This document shows, piece by piece, positions 14,816 to 16,485 of a DNA stretch of 16,485 nt. A program made the position numbers and the translations under genes. The notes beneath the pieces are model-generated. The model had not been told where the DNA came from. It did not search any database and was given only the letters and a program-made list of their open reading frames with translations. Source of the DNA: an uncultured Lachnospiraceae bacterium (lineage in GTDB: Bacteria > Bacillota_A > Clostridia > Lachnospirales > Lachnospiraceae); the NCBI GenBank assembly GCA_902787595.1, contig CADAHD010000033.1, positions 1-16,485 of the forward strand, written 5' to 3'. Position 1 is the stretch's first letter. Every line of letters begins with the position of its first letter.

Positions 14816-16485
14816 ATGGGTGTGATAGTTCAGATAGTCTTTGCCATAGGAACTCTGTTATGGCTGTGGACTATGTTCAAGATCAATCAGGGAAAGCCTT
14901 CATATATTCAGAAAGGTCTTAATTTTACCGGTCTTTCGGCAGCGCTGGGGCTTATAGGTTTTTGTCTTGAATGCTGCTCGGATAAGCCGGAGATGATGCT
15001 TATATCCCTTCAGCTGCAGATCGTTTCGCTGGGAGCCTTTATCGTGGCTCTGGTATTTTTTTCTATTAGAGCCTGCGGGGTGGATATACCAAAGGTGATA
15101 AGGCTGCCGATGATGAGCCTGCTGGCCGTCCACATCCTTCTGGTCCTTCTGGCGCCGAATTCGGGCATTCCGTTTCTGGATGTCGAAATGCGCGGGGACG
15201 ATTTTATCTATAAGTATCACTGGCCTTTATACGTAGATATTTCGATACTGATATTCATAGCCGTTTTTGGCTTTTACATTACCTTCCGTTATTATCTGAA
15301 CAAAATGATAGAGACAAACAAAGGCACGCGCTGGCTGGCTTTTGCTGAGCTGATCCCTGCGCTGGGAGCGGTGCTGCAGCTCTGGCTTAAAGATTATCTG
15401 CCCTATTCGCTTGCCGGCCTCTTTGTTATGGTATGCTGGCCGCTGGTGGGAGCGCTGGTATTCCGCTACCGCATGTTTGATTCGATGATAATGGCCAGAG
15501 ACGATATTATAGAGACCATAGAAGAGGGCTTCGTCGTGGTGGATGCCATGGACAGGGTCCTTTTTGTAAATGAAAAAGCCAGGGAGATCTTCCCTGAGCT
15601 GAATTATGACGCCACTAAGGAGGGCATTGCCAAAAAGCTTAAAGCGAGCGACCATCATGAGATCATCGTAAGAGATAAGCATTATCTGGTCTCTCTCGTG
15701 CCTTTTTATGATAAGGATACTTACAAAGGCACAACCATATGGATAAATGATAAGACAGAGGAGCATGAATTTACCGAAAGGCTTACCCGCCTTAAGGACG
15801 AGGCGGAGGCGGCCAACCAGGCAAAGTCCGTATTCCTGGCCAACATGAGCCACGAGATAAGGACGCCCATGAATGCCATCATAGGCATGACCGAGCTGAT
15901 ACTTAACGATAACATCAACAGCCATGTTGAGGAGAATGCAAATAATATCCGTAACGCCAGCAACACGCTGCTTTCCATCATAAACGGCATACTGGACTTT
16001 TCGAAGATAGAGACCGGCAAGGTGGAGACTGCCGTAACGGAGTATAATCTGGGACTGGTGCTCAAGGATATCTGCAATATGATAAGCCTGCGTCTTGCCG
16101 ATAAAAACGTGGAGCTGATCGTTCATGTAAATGAAGACCTGCCGACCACCTTCCTGGGGGATGAGACCCAGGTGAGGCAGATATATTCAAACATACTGAC
16201 CAATGCAGCCAAGTATACCAAGCGCGGCTATATCAGAGTCAATGTAGACTGGGAAGAAGAAGGCGAAGACGAAGCGGTCATAAAGGTATCGGTGGAAGAT
16301 ACCGGAAGCGGTATAAGGGAGGAAAGCCTGCCTACGCTGTTCGACAGTTTCCAGCGCGCCGATATGATAAAGAACCGTACCATAGAAGGAACCGGACTGG
16401 GCCTGGCAATATGCAAGCGTCTGGTCGAAGGCATGGGCGGCGGTATATCGGTAAAGAGCACCTACGGTATAGGAAGTGTATTCTC
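14816..16485 (+). CDS. Seven-helix PAS histidine kinase, 3' end cut by window
   Basis: The frame is open from 14816 to the window end (556 codons). Residues 1-220 hold about seven hydrophobic helices, the layout of the 7TM histidine-kinase sensor region. A PAS-like domain follows (228-315, IEEGFVVVDAMDRVLFVN), then HisKA with phospho-accepting His346 in ANMSHEIRTPMNAIIGM, and HATPase_c with N box Asn463 (NILTNAAKYT), G1 VEDTGSGI (493-500) and G2 GTGLGL (525-530). All kinase residues are present. The H-box wording is typical of hybrid kinases, so a receiver domain may follow outside the window. Start choice is uncertain: ATG 14816 has AAGGG only one base upstream and coincides with the predicted transcript start; GTG 14822 has AAGGG at seven bases. 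The ligand and partner regulator are unknown. Confidence 0.9.
   Translation, partial: MGVIVQIVFAIGTLLWLWTMFKINQGKPSYIQKGLNFTGLSAALGLIGFCLECCSDKPEMMLISLQLQIVSLGAFIVALVFFSIRACGVDIPKVIRLPMMSLLAVHILLVLLAPNSGIPFLDVEMRGDDFIYKYHWPLYVDISILIFIAVFGFYITFRYYLNKMIETNKGTRWLAFAELIPALGAVLQLWLKDYLPYSLAGLFVMVCWPLVGALVFRYRMFDSMIMARDDIIETIEEGFVVVDAMDRVLFVNEKAREIFPELNYDATKEGIAKKLKASDHHEIIVRDKHYLVSLVPFYDKDTYKGTTIWINDKTEEHEFTERLTRLKDEAEAANQAKSVFLANMSHEIRTPMNAIIGMTELILNDNINSHVEENANNIRNASNTLLSIINGILDFSKIETGKVETAVTEYNLGLVLKDICNMISLRLADKNVELIVHVNEDLPTTFLGDETQVRQIYSNILTNAAKYTKRGYIRVNVDWEEEGEDEAVIKVSVEDTGSGIREESLPTLFDSFQRADMIKNRTIEGTGLGLAICKRLVEGMGGGISVKSTYGIGSVF

Noticed and set aside
15227..16126. A 299-codon minus-strand open frame.
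   Set aside because: It lies opposite the histidine kinase, whose H, N and G boxes are intact and in one frame.

Overview
The window reads as chromosomal DNA of a Gram-positive anaerobe of the Clostridia, most likely a member of the Lachnospiraceae. This is inferred from protein content (a monomeric [FeFe]-hydrogenase, a PcfJ-like protein, a DUF5050-type protein, a fused FolB-FolK, a clostridial sensor kinase), strong AGGAGG ribosome binding sites, sigma-A promoters close to consensus and a CCA-less tRNA gene. Base composition looks roughly balanced. No insertion sequence, integrase, CRISPR array or phage gene was seen.

Left block (2-7470, all +): a tightly packed, probably co-transcribed series. 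It runs from a 5'-truncated PcfJ-like gene through a single-pass membrane protein with a SurA-like outer part, glycogen branching enzyme GlgB, a PilZ c-di-GMP receptor, a small bacterial PH-type protein, FolC, FolE and a FolB-FolK fusion. Neighbours overlap by 1-11 bases or are separated by at most 12. The last three cover most of dihydrofolate synthesis, but folP is not here. The series ends tail-to-tail with a minus-strand gene, and the two stop codons overlap.

Middle block (7467-13954): a minus-strand membrane-anchored DUF5050/beta-propeller-like protein is divergent from a plus-strand operon. Two sigma-A promoters lie back to back in an AT-rich gap that also carries an imperfect tandem duplication. 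The operon holds a group-B-like [FeFe]-hydrogenase, a FliY/CheC-type phosphatase with two intact active sites and no SpoA domain, an Mrp/NBP35 Fe-S carrier ATPase, a small protein resembling SecB, and an ABC-F ATPase. The ABC-F gene is broken: about 40 codons after the first Walker A are missing and the frame changes.

Right block (13979-16485): tRNA-Trp(CCA) on the minus strand with a perfect-consensus promoter and its own terminator; a short helical protein of unknown function; a structured RNA of about 180 nt on the minus strand (best guess 6S RNA) with its own promoter and a terminator-like closing stem; and a 3'-truncated seven-helix histidine kinase on the plus strand. The RNA gene and the kinase are divergent. 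A perfect 8-bp inverted repeat with a 3-bp spacer covers both -35 boxes, suggesting one regulator controls both. The kinase promoter is placed so that its transcript could be leaderless.
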